64,000 nt of DNA from Nocardiopsis sp. CC223A (GCF_030766825.1 NZ_JASFDV010000011.1:48478-112477); one strand, 5' to 3'; shown: positions 8,791 to 18,520, numbered from the stretch's first letter. Notes: generated by a model not told the origin, from the sequence alone. Numbers and translations: made by a program.

Positions 8791-9039
8791 CCCTTCAGGG
8801 GCGGCCGTGGGTGCGGGCCCGGAGGGTACGGACGGCCCCGGCCGGCTCGGGGACCGGGCCCGCCACCGGCACCCCCGGGGCGACCCCGTCGACCGCCTCC
8901 GGGGCCCTCCCGGCCGGTTCCACCGCCCGGCGCAGGTGCCGCGGAGCGGTCTCGGCCACGGGCACCTCCTCCTGTCCCACCCCGACCGTGCACACGGCGA
9001 CGGCCGTGCCGCCCCGCCGGGCGACACGGCCGTCGAACG

Positions 9040-11562
9040 TCAGACCAGGGCATCCACCCGCTCCGCCTCCTGCGCGGCCCGCGCCTCCGCACGCGCGATC
9101 GCCCGGTCGTCCACTACCCGGATCACCGTGATCACCGCGATCGCCGCACCCGCCACCGCCAGCCCGGTCAGCACCTTGGCCGGGTCGCTCACGTCCAGGT
9201 CGAAGAACCACCGGCCCAGCGGGGTCGCCATCGCCAGGGTCAGCAGCCCCACCATCGACCCCACCAGCACGACCTTCCACCACACGTACGGCTTGGCCAC
9301 CAGCAGCAGCACCCACAGCGTCGTCGTGCACAGCGTGATCACCACCGCCGTCCGGTCCGCCGGATCGGGCACCGTCCGACCGCCCAGCACCAGCAGGTAG
9401 GTGGTCACCGCCGCCAGCCCCGCCACCATGCCCGAGGGCACCGCCAGCCGCAGCGTCCGCGCCACGAACCCCGGCCGGGCGATGTCGGTGTTGGGCGCCA
9501 GCGCCAGGAAGAACGACGGGATCCCGAACGTCACCGCGTTGATCAGCGTCGCGTGCCGCGGGAAGAACGGGTACGACACCGCCAGCAGCCCCACGACCGT
9601 CGCCAGCACCATCGTGTACACGGTCTTGGTGAGGAACAGGCTCGCCACCCGCTCGATGTTGCCGATCACCCGGCGCCCCTCGGCCACCACCCGCGGCAGC
9701 ACCGCGAACCGGTCGTCCAGCAGCACCAGCTGCGCCACCGAACGCGACGCCGGGCTGCCCGAGCCCATCGCCACACCGATGTCGGCCTCCTTCAGCGCCA
9801 GCACGTCGTTGACCCCGTCGCCGGTCATCGCCACCGTGTGCCCCCGGTCGCGCAGCCCCCTGACCATGTCGCGCTTGCGCTCGGGGGTGACCCGGCCGAA
9901 CGCCGAGTGGCCGTCCACCCGCAGACCCAGCTCGGCCGGGTCCCCGGGCAGCTCCCGGGCGTCCACCGGCCGGTCCGCGCCGGGCAGCCCCAGGCCCCGG
10001 CCCACCGCCCCCACCGACGCGGCGTGGTCGCCGGACACGATCTTGACGTCCACCCCCTGCTCGGCGAAGTAGTCCAGGGTGGGTGCGGCGTCCGCGCGCA
10101 CCTTCTGGTCCAGCACCACCAGGGCCACCGGCTCCACCTCACCGGGCGCCCGCGGGTCGTCCACCCGCAGCGAGGAGCGGCCCAGCAGCAGCACCCGCAG
10201 CCCCTGGGCGCCCAGCCGGGCCGCCTCCGAGGACGCCGCGTGCCCCGGGGCGAGCACGTCCGCCGCGCCCAGCACCCAGTTCACGTCGCCCTCCGGGGTG
10301 CGGAACCCCATGCCGCTCCACTTGCGCGCCGACGAGAACGCCGCCTGCGCCGTGGGCTCCCAGTCCGGGGCCCGGTGGCCGCCGGCCCGCATCCCCTGGG
10401 CGATCGCCGCCATGCTCGCGTTGGGGTCGGGGTCGTGGGCGGTCAGCGCCGCCAGCACCGCGGTCGGTGTCGGTCCGTCCGCCGGGCCGCCGCCCAGGTC
10501 GCGGATCTCCGCCATCTTCATGCCGACCTCGGTCAGCGTCCCGGTCTTGTCCGTGCACACCACGTCGACCCGGGCCAGCCCCTCGATCGCGGGCAGCTCC
10601 TGCACCAGGCACTGGTACCGGCCCAGCCGGATCACCCCCACCGCGAACGCGATGCTGGTGAGCAGGATGAGCCCCTCGGGGATCATCGACACCAGGGCCG
10701 CCACCATGCCGCGCAGCGCGTCCGCCAGCGGCCCGGAGACCTGCCCGCCCGCGGCGCCCTCGTCCAGGGTGACGTGGCCGCCCATGAACAGCTGGCTGTA
10801 GACCAGCAGCCCCCCGATGGGGAACAGGGCGTAGGTGATCCAGGTGAGGATCCGGTTGATGCCCGAACGCAGCTCCGAGTGCACCAGGGAGAAGCGGCTC
10901 GCCTCCTCGGCCAGCCGCGCCGCGTACGCGTGCCGGCCCACCTTGGTGGCGCGGAACCGGCCGGTGCCCGCCACCACGAAACTGCCCGACATCACCGTGT
11001 CGCCCGGCTTCTTGACCACCGGGTCGGCCTCGCCGGTCAGCAGCGACTCGTCGACCTCCAGGCCGCCCGACCAGGTGACGGCGCCGTCGACCACGATCTG
11101 GTCGCCGACCCCCACCTCCAGGACCTCGTCCAGGACGATCTCCTGGGCGGCCACCCGCACCACCGCGCCCCCGCGCACCACCCGGGGGCGGGCCGCGTTG
11201 ACGATGGCGAGCCTGTCCAGGGTCCGCTTGGCGCGCAGCTCCTGGACGATGCCGATCAGCGTGTTGATGAGGATGACCATCGCGAACAGCCCGTCCTGGA
11301 CGGGGCCGATCACGGCGATGATCGCGAACAGCACCGCGATCATCGCGTTGATCCGGGTGAACACGTTGCCGCGGATGATCTGCGCGACGGTGCGGCCGGC
11401 CCGCACCGGGACGTCGTTGGTCCGGCCCGCGGCGACCCGCTCGGCGACCTGGGACGGGGACAGTCCGGGCTCCTCCGGCGGCCGGGAGGGACCGGTCGCG
11501 AGCGGGGACGGCCGCTCCGGGGCCGCCTCCGCACCGCCGGGGCGGTCGGGGTTCTCGGGCAC
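9040..11562 (-). CDS. ctpE: cation-translocating P-type ATPase (CtpE-like)
   Basis: An 840-residue P-type ATPase of the inner membrane. It shows an N-terminal cation-ATPase domain (GLSPSQVAERVAAGRTNDVP), GNVFTRINAM leading into the first membrane pair, the actuator loop with TGEADP, the phosphorylation site DKTGTLTE with D338, the hinge MTGDGVNDVLALKEAD, and a C-terminal membrane block. These runs match mycobacterial CtpE closely as I remember it; CtpE is reported as a calcium importer. No heavy-metal CxxC domain is present. The start is GTG 11562 with GCAGGAG upstream. It faces the SUFU gene tail to tail across 249 bp that hold no clear gene. Confidence 0.85.
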   Translation of the reverse strand: MPENPDRPGGAEAAPERPSPLATGPSRPPEEPGLSPSQVAERVAAGRTNDVPVRAGRTVAQIIRGNVFTRINAMIAVLFAIIAVIGPVQDGLFAMVILINTLIGIVQELRAKRTLDRLAIVNAARPRVVRGGAVVRVAAQEIVLDEVLEVGVGDQIVVDGAVTWSGGLEVDESLLTGEADPVVKKPGDTVMSGSFVVAGTGRFRATKVGRHAYAARLAEEASRFSLVHSELRSGINRILTWITYALFPIGGLLVYSQLFMGGHVTLDEGAAGGQVSGPLADALRGMVAALVSMIPEGLILLTSIAFAVGVIRLGRYQCLVQELPAIEGLARVDVVCTDKTGTLTEVGMKMAEIRDLGGGPADGPTPTAVLAALTAHDPDPNASMAAIAQGMRAGGHRAPDWEPTAQAAFSSARKWSGMGFRTPEGDVNWVLGAADVLAPGHAASSEAARLGAQGLRVLLLGRSSLRVDDPRAPGEVEPVALVVLDQKVRADAAPTLDYFAEQGVDVKIVSGDHAASVGAVGRGLGLPGADRPVDARELPGDPAELGLRVDGHSAFGRVTPERKRDMVRGLRDRGHTVAMTGDGVNDVLALKEADIGVAMGSGSPASRSVAQLVLLDDRFAVLPRVVAEGRRVIGNIERVASLFLTKTVYTMVLATVVGLLAVSYPFFPRHATLINAVTFGIPSFFLALAPNTDIARPGFVARTLRLAVPSGMVAGLAAVTTYLLVLGGRTVPDPADRTAVVITLCTTTLWVLLLVAKPYVWWKVVLVGSMVGLLTLAMATPLGRWFFDLDVSDPAKVLTGLAVAGAAIAVITVIRVVDDRAIARAEARAAQEAERVDALV

Positions 11563-11919
11563 ACGTGCTCCTGCGGAATGACATCAACGGGGTGCGTCCC
11601 GGCCGGTCGGCGGTCCCGGGACGCCTCAAGGGCGAGGCCTCAAGGGTAAGGAGGGACACAAGCCTAGAAGATCCGGGCCGCCGAACGCGGTCGTGCCCGC
11701 CCCACAGGGCCGGGTGGGGGTCGCACCACGGCGGCGCACGGGCGCCGGGGCGCCGGGTGTGGGCACCGGGCGGGCGGGGTACGGGTCCGGACCGGGAGCC
11801 GCGGTGTACGGGTCCGGACCGGGAGCCGCGGTGTACGGCCCGGATGAGTCCGGGTACCGTGTTCCCACCTCCGAGGTCCCACCGCGGGGACCCGGAGAGA
11901 CGGGTAGGTAGAGGTCCAC
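11563..11919. promoter_or_regulatory. 357-bp divergent region between ctpE and the NRDE gene
   Basis: It contains GCCTCAAGGG twice 15 bp apart (near 11622 and 11637), and further right the 27-bp tandem repeat described separately. An open frame of 72 codons (11693-11911) runs through the repeat, but it looks like a by-product of high GC and I do not call it a gene. Confidence 0.4.
11780..11838. repeat. 27-bp tandem repeat, two full copies and a partial third
   Basis: Units begin with TACGGGTCCGGACCGGGAGC and recur with exact 27-bp spacing at 11780, 11807 and 11834; the third diverges after a few bases. The unit length is a multiple of three. Each unit contains the palindrome GGTCCGGACC, so this could be a repeated protein-binding site upstream of the NRDE gene. 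Confidence 0.8.
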
Positions 11920-12711
11920 ATGTGCACCGTCATCGTCGGATTCGACCCCGACGCCGACACACCCCTGGTCATCGCCGCCATCAGGGACGAGATGCGAGAC
12001 CGTCCCTGGGACGGCCCCGGGCGCCACTGGCCGGAGCGGCCCGGGCTCATCGGCGGGCGCGACCGCCTGGCCGGCGGTACCTGGCTGGCGGTGGACCCGC
12101 ACCGGCCCCGCACCGCCGCACTGCTCAACGGGTGGCCCTGGGACGGCAAGATGCCCTGGGAGGGCACCTACCCGGCCAGCCGCGGCGAGCTGCCGCTGCG
12201 CGCCCTGACCCACCCCCCGCGCGACCCGTTGCAGGGGGAGGACCCCACCCTGTACGCGCCGTTCCACCTGTTGGACGCCGACGCCCACCACGCCGACCTG
12301 TACAGCTGGGACGGGCGCTGCCTGGACACCCGGCGGATCCCGGCGGGGGTGAGCGTCGTCGTCAACACCGGCCTGGACCCGGCCGACCCGCGGGCGGCCC
12401 GGCACACGCCCGAGTTCGCACGCACCCGCCCGGACCCGCACCTGGCGGCGGCCCGCACGCCCAAGGAGGTCTGGGGGGAGTGGCCGCGGCTGATCACCGA
12501 GGCGGCCAACGCCGCGCCGCGTTCGGCGGGCCTGGACGACGCCGGCGACCCGAGCGGCCTCATCGCCCACGCCGACCTGGGCGGCGGGAAGGTGTGGGCG
12601 ACCGGGTCGGTGACGCTGCTGGCGGTGGACCGGGACACGGTCCGCTACGCCTTCACCGCCGACCCGGCCGACCCGGACGCCTGGACCATGGTGGACGCCG
12701 GCGCCGTCTGA
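11920..12711 (+). CDS. NRDE (TANGO2-like) protein
   Basis: A 263-residue member of the NRDE/TANGO2 family. The N-terminus begins MCTVIVGFDPD, keeping the family cysteine at position 2 that is exposed after Met removal in Ntn-type enzymes. The usual N-R-D-E motif is degenerate here (AIRDEM at about 21-26). Later blocks W-x-G-G-R-D-x-L-A-G-G-T-W-L-A-V and a L-N-G-W-like segment follow the family. TANGO2 homologues are linked to heme handling or acyl-CoA homeostasis in eukaryotes; the bacterial role is unknown. It is transcribed alone and converges on the MBL hydrolase. Confidence 0.8.
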   Translation: MCTVIVGFDPDADTPLVIAAIRDEMRDRPWDGPGRHWPERPGLIGGRDRLAGGTWLAVDPHRPRTAALLNGWPWDGKMPWEGTYPASRGELPLRALTHPPRDPLQGEDPTLYAPFHLLDADAHHADLYSWDGRCLDTRRIPAGVSVVVNTGLDPADPRAARHTPEFARTRPDPHLAAARTPKEVWGEWPRLITEAANAAPRSAGLDDAGDPSGLIAHADLGGGKVWATGSVTLLAVDRDTVRYAFTADPADPDAWTMVDAGAV

Positions 12712-12789
12712 CCCCGGACCCCCGCCCCGACCCGCTCGGCCGCCGTCGTCCCCGGACCCCGGTGGTGCGGAAGACGGCGTCTTCGGCGT

Positions 12790-13422
12790 TCAGTGGCCGC
12801 GGTCGATCCACTCCTGTAGGTGCGGGGCCTCCTCGCCGATCGTCGTGGAGTCGCCGTGCCCGGTGCGCACCACCGTCTCCGGCGGCAGCCCCGACAACCG
12901 GTCCCGGATCGAGCCGATGATCGTCGAAAAGTCCGAGAACGACCGGCCGGTCGCCCCCGGGCCGCCCCGGAACAGCGTGTCCCCGCTGAACACCGTGCCC
13001 AGACCGGGCGCGTACAGGCACACCGCGCCCGGCGTGTGCCCCGGGGTGTGCAGCACCCGCAGCACGGTCCCCGCCACCGCGATCTCCCGCCCGTCGGCCA
13101 GCGCCCCGTCGGGCGCCCGGCCGGGGTGGACCATGTCCCACAGCACCCGGTCGTCCGGGTGCAGCAGCACCGGCGCCCCCACCGCGTCCGCCAGCGCCGG
13201 CGCCGCGTCCACGTGGTCGTTGTGGGCGTGCGTGCACACGATCGCCACCACCCGGCGCCCGCCCACCGCCTTCGCGATCGCGTCGGCGTCGTGCGGGGCG
13301 TCCACCACCAGCACCTCGGCGTCGTCGCCGACCAGCCAGACGTTGTTGTCCACCTCCCACTCGCCGCCGTCCAGGGCGAACACCCCGGAGGTGACCAGGT
13401 GCTCCACCCGTGCGCCGCTCAC
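12790..13422 (-). CDS. MBL-fold metallo-hydrolase paired with mscR
   Basis: A 210-residue metallo-beta-lactamase-fold hydrolase of the glyoxalase II type. The zinc ligands H65, H67, D69 and H70 (THAHNDHVD) are visible, followed by H-T-P-G-H-T-P-G, the S-G-D-T-L-F aspartate and a C-terminal R-T-G-H-G-D. The GTG start overlaps the stop of mscR by 4 bp (GTGA), so the two are translationally coupled. The same order occurs in Mycobacterium tuberculosis (mscR, then an MBL gene), which suggests it hydrolyses the S-formylmycothiol made by MscR (inference). Confidence 0.88.
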   Translation of the reverse strand: MSGARVEHLVTSGVFALDGGEWEVDNNVWLVGDDAEVLVVDAPHDADAIAKAVGGRRVVAIVCTHAHNDHVDAAPALADAVGAPVLLHPDDRVLWDMVHPGRAPDGALADGREIAVAGTVLRVLHTPGHTPGAVCLYAPGLGTVFSGDTLFRGGPGATGRSFSDFSTIIGSIRDRLSGLPPETVVRTGHGDSTTIGEEAPHLQEWIDRGH

Positions 13423-14504
13423 AGCACCACCACCGACCTCAGCACCTCACCGCGTTCCATCCGGGCGAACGCCTCCTCCACCTCGTCCAACCCGACCCGC
13501 TCGCTCACGAACCCGTCCAGGTCCAGCCTCCCCTGGAGGTACAGGTCCACCAGCACGGGGAAGTCCCGCGAGGGCAGGCAGTCGCCGTACCACGACGACT
13601 TCAGGGCGCCGCCCCGGCCGAACACGTCCAGCAGCGGCAGGTCCAGCCGCATGTCGGGGGTGGGCACCCCCACCAGTACCACGGTCCCGGCCAGATCACG
13701 GGCGTAGAACGCCTGCTCGTAGGTCCGCGGGGTGCCCACCGCCTCGATCACCACGTCCGCGCCGAACCCGCCGGTGAGGTCGCGGATCGCCTGCACCGGA
13801 TCGGTCTCGGCGGCGTTCACCGTGTGGTGCGCGCCGAAGCGCCGCGCCCACCGCAGTTTGCGCTCCTCCACGTCCACGGCGATGATCCGGTGCGCCCCCA
13901 CCAGGTTCGCCCCGGCGATCGCCGCGTCGCCCACGCCGCCGCAGCCGATCACCGCCACCGAGTCGCCGCGGGTGACGCCCCCGGTGTTGACGGCCGCGCC
14001 GATCCCGGCCATGACGCCGCAGCCCAGCAGCCCCACCGCCGCGGGGGCGGCCTGCGGGTCCACCTTGGTGCACTGCCCGGCCGCCACCAGGGTCTTGTCG
14101 GCGAACGCCCCGATGCCCAGGGCGGGGGACAGCTCGGTGCCGTCCTCCAGGGTCATCCTCTGCTGCGCGTTGTGGGTGTCGAAGCAGTACTGGGGGCGGC
14201 CCCGCAGGCAGGCACGGCACCGGCCGCACACCGCCCGCCAGTTCAGGACCACGAAGTCCCCGGCCTGGAGGTCGGCCACCCCCTCGCCGACCGCCTCCAC
14301 CACCCCGGCGGCCTCGTGGCCGAGCAGGAACGGGAAGTCGTCGTTGATGCCGCCCTCGCGGTAGTGCAGGTCGGTGTGGCAGACCCCGCAGGTGCGGACG
14401 GCGACCACGGCCTCGCCGGGACCCGGGTCGGGTACCACCACGGTCGTCGACTCGACGGGTTGCCCCTTGGCGCGGGCCACCACGCCCCGGACTCGTTGCG
14501 ACAC
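13419..14504 (-). CDS. mscR: S-(hydroxymethyl)mycothiol dehydrogenase
   Basis: Zinc-dependent class III-type alcohol dehydrogenase that oxidises the formaldehyde adduct of mycothiol with NAD+; it is the actinobacterial route of formaldehyde detoxification and also reduces S-nitrosomycothiol. The 361-residue protein shows the catalytic zinc ligands C39 and H63-E64, the structural zinc cluster C93, C96, C99 and C107, and a Rossmann motif [10 protein letters not shown] chose GTG 14504 because AAGGAG is 9-14 bases upstream; the frame stays open for 66 more codons but that extension is arginine-rich noise. It goes with mshC at 38453 as part of mycothiol metabolism. Confidence 0.92.
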   Translation of the reverse strand: MSQRVRGVVARAKGQPVESTTVVVPDPGPGEAVVAVRTCGVCHTDLHYREGGINDDFPFLLGHEAAGVVEAVGEGVADLQAGDFVVLNWRAVCGRCRACLRGRPQYCFDTHNAQQRMTLEDGTELSPALGIGAFADKTLVAAGQCTKVDPQAAPAAVGLLGCGVMAGIGAAVNTGGVTRGDSVAVIGCGGVGDAAIAGANLVGAHRIIAVDVEERKLRWARRFGAHHTVNAAETDPVQAIRDLTGGFGADVVIEAVGTPRTYEQAFYARDLAGTVVLVGVPTPDMRLDLPLLDVFGRGGALKSSWYGDCLPSRDFPVLVDLYLQGRLDLDGFVSERVGLDEVEEAFARMERGEVLRSVVVL

Positions 14505-14649
14505 GGAGATCGTCTCCTTCCGAACGGTGAGCGTCCGCGAGCGCGCTCGCGGTACCGCCACCCTCGTCCACCGGCCGGCCCGTGTCCACCACCCCACCCG
14601 TTCGGCGAGAGGGAAAAGGCCCGGCCCCACCGCCCCGGCGGCCGCCCCC

Positions 14650-15597
14650 TCACAGGGTGAGCGCCGACTCCTCCACCTCTCCGGGCTCCGCAGGCCGAAC
14701 ACGGTCGACCAGATGCACCATGCCGACGTCGGGGAAGGGGATCAGGGTCTCTCCGTCCTTGGCCGTCGGCACAGCGGTCCGCAGCGTGGCGGTGGCCCCC
14801 GCGGCGAAGGGGATGCGCAGCTCCTCCCACTCCGGATCACCGTGAACGTCCTCTTCCCAGGTGAACACGGCCTCTCCGTGCTCCTCGCAGAAACGGCGGC
14901 CGTTCTCCTGCTCACAGCCCTCGAACAGAGGGGAGCGGCCCCCGGGGTCCGCCGACCTCTCCGTCACCATCACCAGCCGGAACCCTGCCGGCTCGGGTCC
15001 GGGCTCAACGGGGGCGTAATAGATCCAGGCCGTGTCCCGATCATCGGAGACCTCGATCTGTACGGGTTCCCAGTCGGGGGAGTCCAGTACGGCGATCGGC
15101 AGCGGGAATGCGGCGACCTCCCGCTCCACCTCCTCCCGCTCCCGGTTCAGCTCGGCCTCGGAGACCCACCACAAGGACCCCGCGACCAGGGCGTTGACGG
15201 CCAGTACCGCTCCGAGCGCGCTCGGCAGCCGACGGCCGGAGCGCAGGACGGCGACACCGACGAGCGCCACCAGCGGGCACAGGAGGAACAGGAGCACGGG
15301 AAGGAGGAAAGGCAGCGAGTCCACCCGCGACCAGGCCGACAGGACCACGGGTGTGCCCGCCAGCACTGCCGTGGTCACCGCCGTGGGCGGACCCCACGGC
15401 CCGGGGACTCCCCGCGACCGCAGAAAACGGCCGCAACCCCAGTGCACCACCGCGACCAGCACCACCACGGCCACGACACCGCCGAAGGACTGGGATTCCG
15501 GGGCCTGGAGCAGCAGGACCGGTGCGGGCATACCGACCGCGGCCGCTTGGACGACGGCGGTCGGGTACACCGCGCGCAGATCTGGGCTCGTGCTCAT
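14650..15597 (-). CDS. membrane protein of unknown function
   Basis: I do not recognise this 315-residue protein. Four hydrophobic helices are visible at about residues 40-60, 72-88, 95-117 and 128-145. A 170-residue soluble C-terminal domain follows, with an acidic helix ([12 protein letters not shown]), a tyrosine-rich AWIYYAPV strand, and two cysteines in [15 protein letters not shown] that could form a disulfide if the domain faces outside. The ATG lies 176 bp from the divergent TPR-like gene, so the two share a promoter region. Confidence 0.7.
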   Translation of the reverse strand: MSTSPDLRAVYPTAVVQAAAVGMPAPVLLLQAPESQSFGGVVAVVVLVAVVHWGCGRFLRSRGVPGPWGPPTAVTTAVLAGTPVVLSAWSRVDSLPFLLPVLLFLLCPLVALVGVAVLRSGRRLPSALGAVLAVNALVAGSLWWVSEAELNREREEVEREVAAFPLPIAVLDSPDWEPVQIEVSDDRDTAWIYYAPVEPGPEPAGFRLVMVTERSADPGGRSPLFEGCEQENGRRFCEEHGEAVFTWEEDVHGDPEWEELRIPFAAGATATLRTAVPTAKDGETLIPFPDVGMVHLVDRVRPAEPGEVEESALTL

Positions 15598-15773
15598 GGA
15601 ACCTCACGAAACAGGGGAGGGGGTCGCGCAGTGCGATGACCATCCGCCGCTCCCAGTTCGTGTTGAGCGCGGCGAAGATGACAGTGGTCAACGCGGTGAA
15701 GCCGTCGGTAGGCGGGGTAACGGTCCCTCCCGGTCATTCCTCGACCACCAGTACTCCGGATAGCCTGCCGCAC

Positions 15774-16328
15774 ATGACTTCCCGTGCCCCGGACCCCCAC
15801 TCCGGAACGAGCGGGGCGCGGATACCGGGTGGACCGGGCTGGTACATGAACGCCCTCACCCTGCTCCCGGTGATCGAGGACGTGCAAGAGTTCCGCAGCG
15901 CCTATGGGCACGACCGAGCGCTGCCGGTCCTGGAGAAGCTCTGGGACGGCCGACCCGAGGAGGCGGAGCCCCTCGCGCTGGCCCTGGCCACGGCCGAGCC
16001 GACCATCCGCCACCGGGCTCTGCTTGCTGACGTCCGTCGTGACCTGGGCCGGATCGCTTGGGCCGTCGTCGAGTACAGCGAGCTGATCGACCTGTCCCGC
16101 GGCACCGCGCGCGAAGCCGTCCTGTGGCAGCACCTGGGCAAGGTCCACTTCGTCGGCCGGGACTACCCGCAGGCCGCCCGGGCCTTCGCGGTCGCGCTCG
16201 ATCTCCGACTCCGCGACAACGCGGCGGAGGAACTGGTCGCCTCGTCCCGCCTGGCCCTGCAACGGACGGAGCTTCTGCTCTCCGCCCCGGCGCGCCGACA
16301 GGTGCTCTGGGAAGAGCCGCGGGAGTGA
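15774..16328 (+). CDS. tetratricopeptide-like protein
   Basis: A 184-residue all-helical protein. Residues 60-165 contain TPR-like pairs of helices, for example LWQHLGKVHFVGRDYPQAARAFAVALDLR reduced to the pattern W/L/G/Y/A/A/F/A, typical of two or three repeats. No enzyme motif is visible. The ATG at 15774 has no Shine-Dalgarno, but TAGCCT lies exactly 7 bases upstream, the layout of a leaderless transcript. Similar small TPR proteins are widespread singletons in actinomycetes; partner unknown. Confidence 0.7.
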   Translation: MTSRAPDPHSGTSGARIPGGPGWYMNALTLLPVIEDVQEFRSAYGHDRALPVLEKLWDGRPEEAEPLALALATAEPTIRHRALLADVRRDLGRIAWAVVEYSELIDLSRGTAREAVLWQHLGKVHFVGRDYPQAARAFAVALDLRLRDNAAEELVASSRLALQRTELLLSAPARRQVLWEEPRE

Positions 16329-16393
16329 CGCTCCGGCCATGTGAGGCAGTGGCGGGCTACCGGCATGTTCCTTGCGCAGACCACTGACAGATT

Positions 16394-16552
16394 CGGGTTC
16401 TGGCACTGATCTTGTGGACTGATCGCGAAGAGTCACGAGGGCTGTAGTCCTGGAACGCACAAGAACTCCGTTCGACTCTCGTCGCACCTGAGCTCTCGAA
16501 CCCCAACGCGTGACGGACCGTCACCGCACCACAAGATCAGTGCCAGAAACCG
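16394..16552. mobile_element. 159-bp MITE-like element with 20-bp perfect terminal inverted repeats
   Basis: TTCTGGCACTGATCTTGTGG (16398-16417) recurs as its exact reverse complement at 16529-16548; allowing one mismatch the match extends outward to 16394 and 16552. The core of about 110 bp is non-coding and clearly less GC-rich than its surroundings. Long perfect inverted ends around a short non-coding core are the hallmark of a miniature element moved in trans by an IS transposase, or of a solo IS remnant. No transposase is present and I could not identify a target duplication. The rest of 16329-16670 holds no gene. Confidence 0.7.
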
Positions 16553-16670
16553 TGTTCGTTGCACTCAACAGTTCGATCCGCCCGCCGGGGGAGTTTGCGG
16601 TGACCGGCCCCCGGGGCGTACTCAGGTATCCGACAGGAACGCTTCCCGCCCCCCAAGAGACCGAGAGAAC

Positions 16671-17741
16671 ATGCCGACACTCTTCGAGGCGTCGACCATC
16701 GGGTCGGCCCGGACGACCAACCGGATCGCCATGGCGCCCATGACCCGCAGCCGAGCCACCCCCGAGGGCCACGCGACCGACTCCATGGCCCGGTACTACG
16801 GCCAGCGGTCGACGGCGGGCCTGATCGTCACCGAGGGCGTCCAGCCCAGCCTCACAGGCCAGGGCTACCCGGACACGCCCGGCCTGCACACCGCAGAACA
16901 GGCCGAGAGCTGGAAACCGGTCGTCAAGGCGGCCCAGGCCGACGGCGCACTGGTCTTCGCGCAGCTCATGCACGCCGGCCGGGTCGGCCACCCGGACGTC
17001 CGCGGCCTGCGGCCGGTCGGCCCGTCCGCGGTGGCGGCGCCGGGGCAGATCTACACCCCCACCGGCCGCAAGGACCCCGTGGTGCCGCGCGAGCTCACCG
17101 CCGGGGAGATCCGCGGCGTCGTCCGGGAGCACGTCGACGCGGCCCGCAACGCCCTCGCCGCGGGCTTCGACGGCGTCGAGGTGCACGGCGCCAACGGCTA
17201 CCTGACCCAGCAGTTCCTCTCGACCAGCGCCAACCTGCGCACGGACGAGTGGGGCGGGTCGGTGCGGGGGCGCATCAGGTTCGCCGTCGAACTCGTGCGG
17301 GCGCTGGCCGACGCCCTCGGGCCCGGACGGGCGGCGCTGCGCGTGTCCCCGGCGAGCACCTCCCAGGGGATCGAGGAGGGGGACTCCCTCGCGCTGTACA
17401 CGGCCCTGCTCGAAGAGCTGCGGGAGATCCCATTGGCGTACCTGCACATCGTCGAGGCCCCCGGCCGCCGAGACCTGACCCGGGCGCTGCGCGCGGCCTG
17501 GCCGCACACCCTGGTCCTCAACCCCCACCGGGACAAGGAACCGCTTCCGCCGCACGAAGCGGGGGCCGACGCCCTGGCGGACGCCGGAGCCGACCTGGTC
17601 TCCTTCGCCTCGGCCTTCCTGGCCAACCCGGACCTCCCGGCCCGCCTGGCCGCCGGGGGCCCGTACAACCGGCCCGACCGCGCCACCTTCTACGGAGGCG
17701 ATGACCGGGGGTACCTCGATTACCCGACCCTGGAAGCTTAG
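16671..17741 (+). CDS. Old Yellow Enzyme family ene-reductase (NemA-like)
   Basis: A 356-residue FMN-dependent NAD(P)H oxidoreductase of the alkene reductase/N-ethylmaleimide reductase class. It shows the N-terminal NRIAMAPMTRSRA block, T-E-G-V with a following Q for flavin contact, F-A-Q-L-M-H-A-G-R, and the active-site pair H172 and N175 in VHGANGYLTQQFL, then Y177. The C-terminal FMN-phosphate region ends in F-A-S-A-F-L-A-N-P-D-L. Such enzymes reduce activated C=C bonds of enones, maleimides and nitro-olefins and are often electrophile-induced. It starts 119 bp right of the MITE-like element, which could carry part of its promoter. Confidence 0.9.
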   Translation: MPTLFEASTIGSARTTNRIAMAPMTRSRATPEGHATDSMARYYGQRSTAGLIVTEGVQPSLTGQGYPDTPGLHTAEQAESWKPVVKAAQADGALVFAQLMHAGRVGHPDVRGLRPVGPSAVAAPGQIYTPTGRKDPVVPRELTAGEIRGVVREHVDAARNALAAGFDGVEVHGANGYLTQQFLSTSANLRTDEWGGSVRGRIRFAVELVRALADALGPGRAALRVSPASTSQGIEEGDSLALYTALLEELREIPLAYLHIVEAPGRRDLTRALRAAWPHTLVLNPHRDKEPLPPHEAGADALADAGADLVSFASAFLANPDLPARLAAGGPYNRPDRATFYGGDDRGYLDYPTLEA

Positions 17742-17912
17742 GAGCGCCTCCGGTCGCCGAAGGCAGACGCCATCCTGGACAGCGGAGTGGGCGGACCTGT
17801 GCCTTGAGCCGGTGGAGCCCCCCGTGCGACAGTGTCCGGAAGTGATAGGTGGTGCCCGGCAGGATTTTCATAACGCGGAGATAACGCTCTGCGTTTATGC
17901 AGGTCATTAACT
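17742..17912 (+). promoter_or_regulatory. putative CRISPR leader
   Basis: No gene. The last 45 bases before the first repeat are AT-rich compared with the surroundings. They contain ATAACGC twice (about 17870 and 17881) and AACGCTCTGCGTT, a small hairpin. Its place at the 5' end of the array, in the orientation in which type I-E repeats are transcribed, makes it the leader and promoter side. Confidence 0.55.
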
Positions 17913-18490
17913 GTGAGCCCCGCGCACGCGGGGATGGACCGGACATCCCCAGTGCTGACGGCGACGCCTGACCGTGAGCCCCGCGCACGCGGGGATGGAC
18001 CGGACATCCCCAGTGCTGACGGCGACGCCTGACCGTGAGCCCCGCGCACGCAGGGATGGACCGGCGACTTCGGAAGGCGTGTCCGGGTCGCCGGAGTGAG
18101 CCCCGCGCACGCGGGGATGGACCGAAGTAGCGGCGGGCCGCCGCGCAACCGACGAGGTGAGCCCCGCGCACGCGGGGATGGACCGATCGGCATGAGTTCG
18201 GCCGTGACGTCGGCGAGTGAGCCCCGCGCACGCGGGGATGGACCGCGCAGGGTGCCCGAGGACGCGCCGGACTCCTTGTGAGCCCCGCGCACGCGGGGAT
18301 GGATCGCCGATCCGCTACACCACCGAGAACATGGTCGCGTGAGCCCCGCGCACGCGGGGATGGACCGGAGGTCGCCGCGCTCTCGCGCCAGCTGGTCATG
18401 TGAGCCCCGCGCACGCGGGGATGGACCGAGGAGTTCGGCGGGCTCTTTCTCGACTGGCGCGGTGAGCCCCGCGCACGCGGGGATGGACCG
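17913..18490 (+). CRISPR. type I-E style CRISPR array, 10 repeats and 9 spacers, no cas genes nearby
   Basis: The 29-bp repeats start GTGAGCCCCGCG, contain the CCCCGCGCACGCGGGG palindrome and end GATGGACCG. They begin at 17913, 17974, 18035, 18096, 18157, 18217, 18278, 18339, 18400 and 18462. Spacers are 31-33 bp. Repeat 3 has a G-to-A change in the stem (GCAGGG) and repeat 7 ends GGATCG instead of GGACCG. Spacers 1 (17942-17973) and 2 (18003-18034) are identical. The repeat class is that of type I-E (Cas3/Cascade) systems. No cas gene lies in the window, so this is an orphan or satellite array that would depend on Cas proteins encoded elsewhere. Confidence 0.97.
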
Positions 18491-18520
18491 GGGGGTCAGG
18501 CCAAAACGACCACTACGTGA

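Noticed and set aside
8791..9039. Small open frames in the convergent SUFU/ctpE gap
   Set aside because: Only arginine/proline-rich readings; no start with ribosome site and no conserved pattern.
11693..11911. 72-codon frame containing the tandem repeat as a gene
   Set aside because: No ribosome site, no homology I recognise, and the composition fits non-coding GC-rich DNA; I treat it as the NRDE upstream region.
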